Source: Oscillospiraceae bacterium (GTDB taxonomy: Bacteria; Bacillota; Clostridia; Christensenellales; Aristaeellaceae). Taken from it: DNA of 7,696 bases. Every line of letters begins with the position of its first letter. Within the stretch, counting starts at the first letter, position 1. The translations under genes and the position numbers were made by a program. Positions 7,131-7,696 of the stretch are shown here, piece after piece. The stretch lies in the NCBI GenBank assembly GCA_031266295.1, contig JAISBH010000279.1, positions 1 to 7,696 on the forward strand. The letters are read 5' to 3'. The notes beneath the pieces are model-generated. The model had not been told where the DNA came from. It was given only the letters and a program-made list of their open reading frames with translations, and searched no databases.

Positions 7131-7151
7131 GCGTTAACACGATGTTAATGC
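7131..7151. promoter_or_regulatory. Operator-like palindrome upstream of the galK -35
   Basis: TTAACA (7134-7139), CGA, TGTTAA (7143-7148) forms a perfect 6-bp inverted repeat, with GC on both outer edges after one mismatch. It lies 13 bases upstream of the -35 hexamer, a position suited to a transcription factor. The half site TTAACACG recurs on the minus strand inside galK codons 6-8 (about 6990-6983). The regulator is unknown. Confidence 0.45.
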
Positions 7152-7297
7152 TTGGGTATCATACTCGTGCAGCTGCCGTTAACCTGATTATCATTCCTCA
7201 TACGTTACTGCTCACCCCTTGCCAAAGGGTGGAAAAAGATGGCGTGTATTTTTCCTGTCCGTGCGTGGGGAGGGGTAAGGCCGCCGTCTAGCATTGC
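7152..7297. other. Non-coding spacer between operator region and attC-like element
   Basis: There is no gene I can support. It holds one imperfect hairpin, CACCCCTT-GCC-AAAGGGTG (7213-7231, 7 of 8 pairs), without a U-run on the exit side of either strand. A 62-codon plus-strand frame here has no ribosome binding site and no recognisable product. Confidence 0.5.
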
Positions 7298-7462
7298 GCC
7301 TAACGTTCTGCCTGTTTGCGACGTTCCAGCCCGCCGTATAAAGCGAACCGTAGGTTTGCAGGCGGGCTGGAACGTGCCTTAGTGAGCCGTGGGGGCACAG
7401 CCGACATAGGCGAAGGCGGCTAGCCGCCGTAAAGCGGCGTTGCGCAAACAGTCCTGTTATGC
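7298..7462 (-). other. attC-like recombination site (integron cassette end) or structured element
   Basis: Read on the minus strand, GCATAAC (7462-7456) starts the element and GTTAGGC (7304-7298) ends it. These fit RYYYAAC (one mismatch) and GTTRRRY (perfect), and pair with each other at 6 of 7 positions. Inside, separated by 4 and 7 bases, is a perfect 9-bp pair, CTGTTTGCG (plus strand 7312-7320) with CGCAAACAG (7443-7451), in the place of the L boxes. The interior holds a perfect 15-bp stem (7321-7335 with 7361-7375, 25-base loop) and GC-rich alternative hairpins, including the palindrome GGCGGCTAGCCGCC (7415-7428). It lies 33 bases after the stop of the acetyltransferase gene, in the same orientation, as in a gene cassette. 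Against: 165 bp is long for attC, no integrase is seen, and the L boxes pair without an obvious extrahelical base. It could instead be a structured RNA or a small mobile element. Confidence 0.5.
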
Positions 7463-7495
7463 GAAGTTGTACCGTACCTTATATCTCTTCTCTAT

Positions 7496-7696
7496 TTATT
7501 CCAATACATCTAACTCTTTTTTCTTATAAAAGTATTGTTTATCCTTTTCTCCTATCTCACGTATAACACGGCATGGAGCGCCTAACGCAACAACATTTGC
7601 AGGAATATCATTTGTAACAACACTCCCGGCCCCTATTACAGAATTATCCCCTATCGTTATACCAGGAAGTATCTGTACGCCAGAGCCTATCCAAAC
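7496..7696 (-). CDS. Sugar O-acetyltransferase, C-terminal part (LbH family), partial
   Basis: Only the last 66 codons are present; the 5' part lies beyond the window. The frame reads VWIGSGVQILPGITIGDNSVIGAGSVVTNDIP, left-handed beta-helix hexapeptide repeats ([LIV]-G-x4), followed by ANVVALGAPCRVIREIGEKDKQYFYKKKE. This tail is typical of the maltose/galactoside O-acetyltransferase (Maa/LacA) branch, which transfers acetyl from CoA to a sugar hydroxyl. The CatB xenobiotic branch fits less well because of the C-terminal REI-x-E-x-D-x-x-Y-x-Y-K pattern. The codons are A/T-rich (runs such as AAA AAG, TTT TAT), unlike the GCG/CGC-rich genes to the left. This suggests separate acquisition and fits a cassette gene followed by the attC-like element. 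Confidence 0.88.
   Translation of the reverse strand, partial: VWIGSGVQILPGITIGDNSVIGAGSVVTNDIPANVVALGAPCRVIREIGEKDKQYFYKKKELDVLE

Noticed and set aside
7213..7231. Hairpin as an intrinsic terminator
   Set aside because: No U-run follows the stem on either strand; the A/T run is on the wrong side for the minus strand and is A-rich for the plus strand.
7103..7291. 62-codon plus-strand frame in the galK upstream region
   Set aside because: It overlaps the promoter and operator, has no ribosome binding site, and its composition is not gene-like.
7578..7587. Second copy of GCGCCTAACG, the 10-mer that overlaps the attC-like end at 7296-7305
   Set aside because: It encodes part of the conserved VALGAP stretch of the acetyltransferase, so it is best explained as a coding coincidence; no partner boxes surround it.

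Overview
The window is GC-rich except for its last ~230 bases. Every gene I can support lies on the minus strand, so transcription runs from right to left. Strong purine-rich ribosome binding sites, tight start/stop overlaps, the tsaE-tsaB-rimI set and a galactokinase of the 'GGNHTDHNHG' type suggest an uncultured GC-rich Clostridia-like member of the Bacillota. This placement is inference from gene content, not from a marker gene.

Layout in transcription order: (1) 7496-7696, AT-rich 3' end of a hexapeptide-repeat sugar O-acetyltransferase; (2) 7298-7462, a 165-bp multi-stem element with the box layout of an integron attC site, in the orientation expected of a gene cassette; (3) 7092-7151, a good sigma-70-type promoter and an operator-like palindrome; (4) galK-like kinase (7005-5722), a HutI-like amidohydrolase (5690-4536) and tsaE (4546-4112), closely spaced; (5) a structured repeat (4062-3625); (6) tsaB (3528-2821), rimI (2824-2321), a divergent PRPP synthetase with an in-frame UGA (2310-1096) and a small membrane protein (1081-470); (7) a second, inverted copy of the repeat (about 464-73) with an extra terminal module (21-69).

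How they fit together: TsaE and TsaB belong to the t6A37 tRNA-modification machinery, and RimI is their usual genomic partner. Here tsaE is cut off from tsaB-rimI by a ~440-bp repeat full of hairpins, and the same repeat in opposite orientation closes the far end of the tsaB-rimI-prs-membrane block. The two copies agree at about 90% by eye over ~315 bp. Several stems are kept by paired substitutions, so the element appears selected for folding, not for protein.

The observations most worth following are the attC-like cassette end at the right edge, the covarying inverted repeats bracketing a four-gene block, and the lone UGA inside an otherwise intact PRPP synthetase frame.
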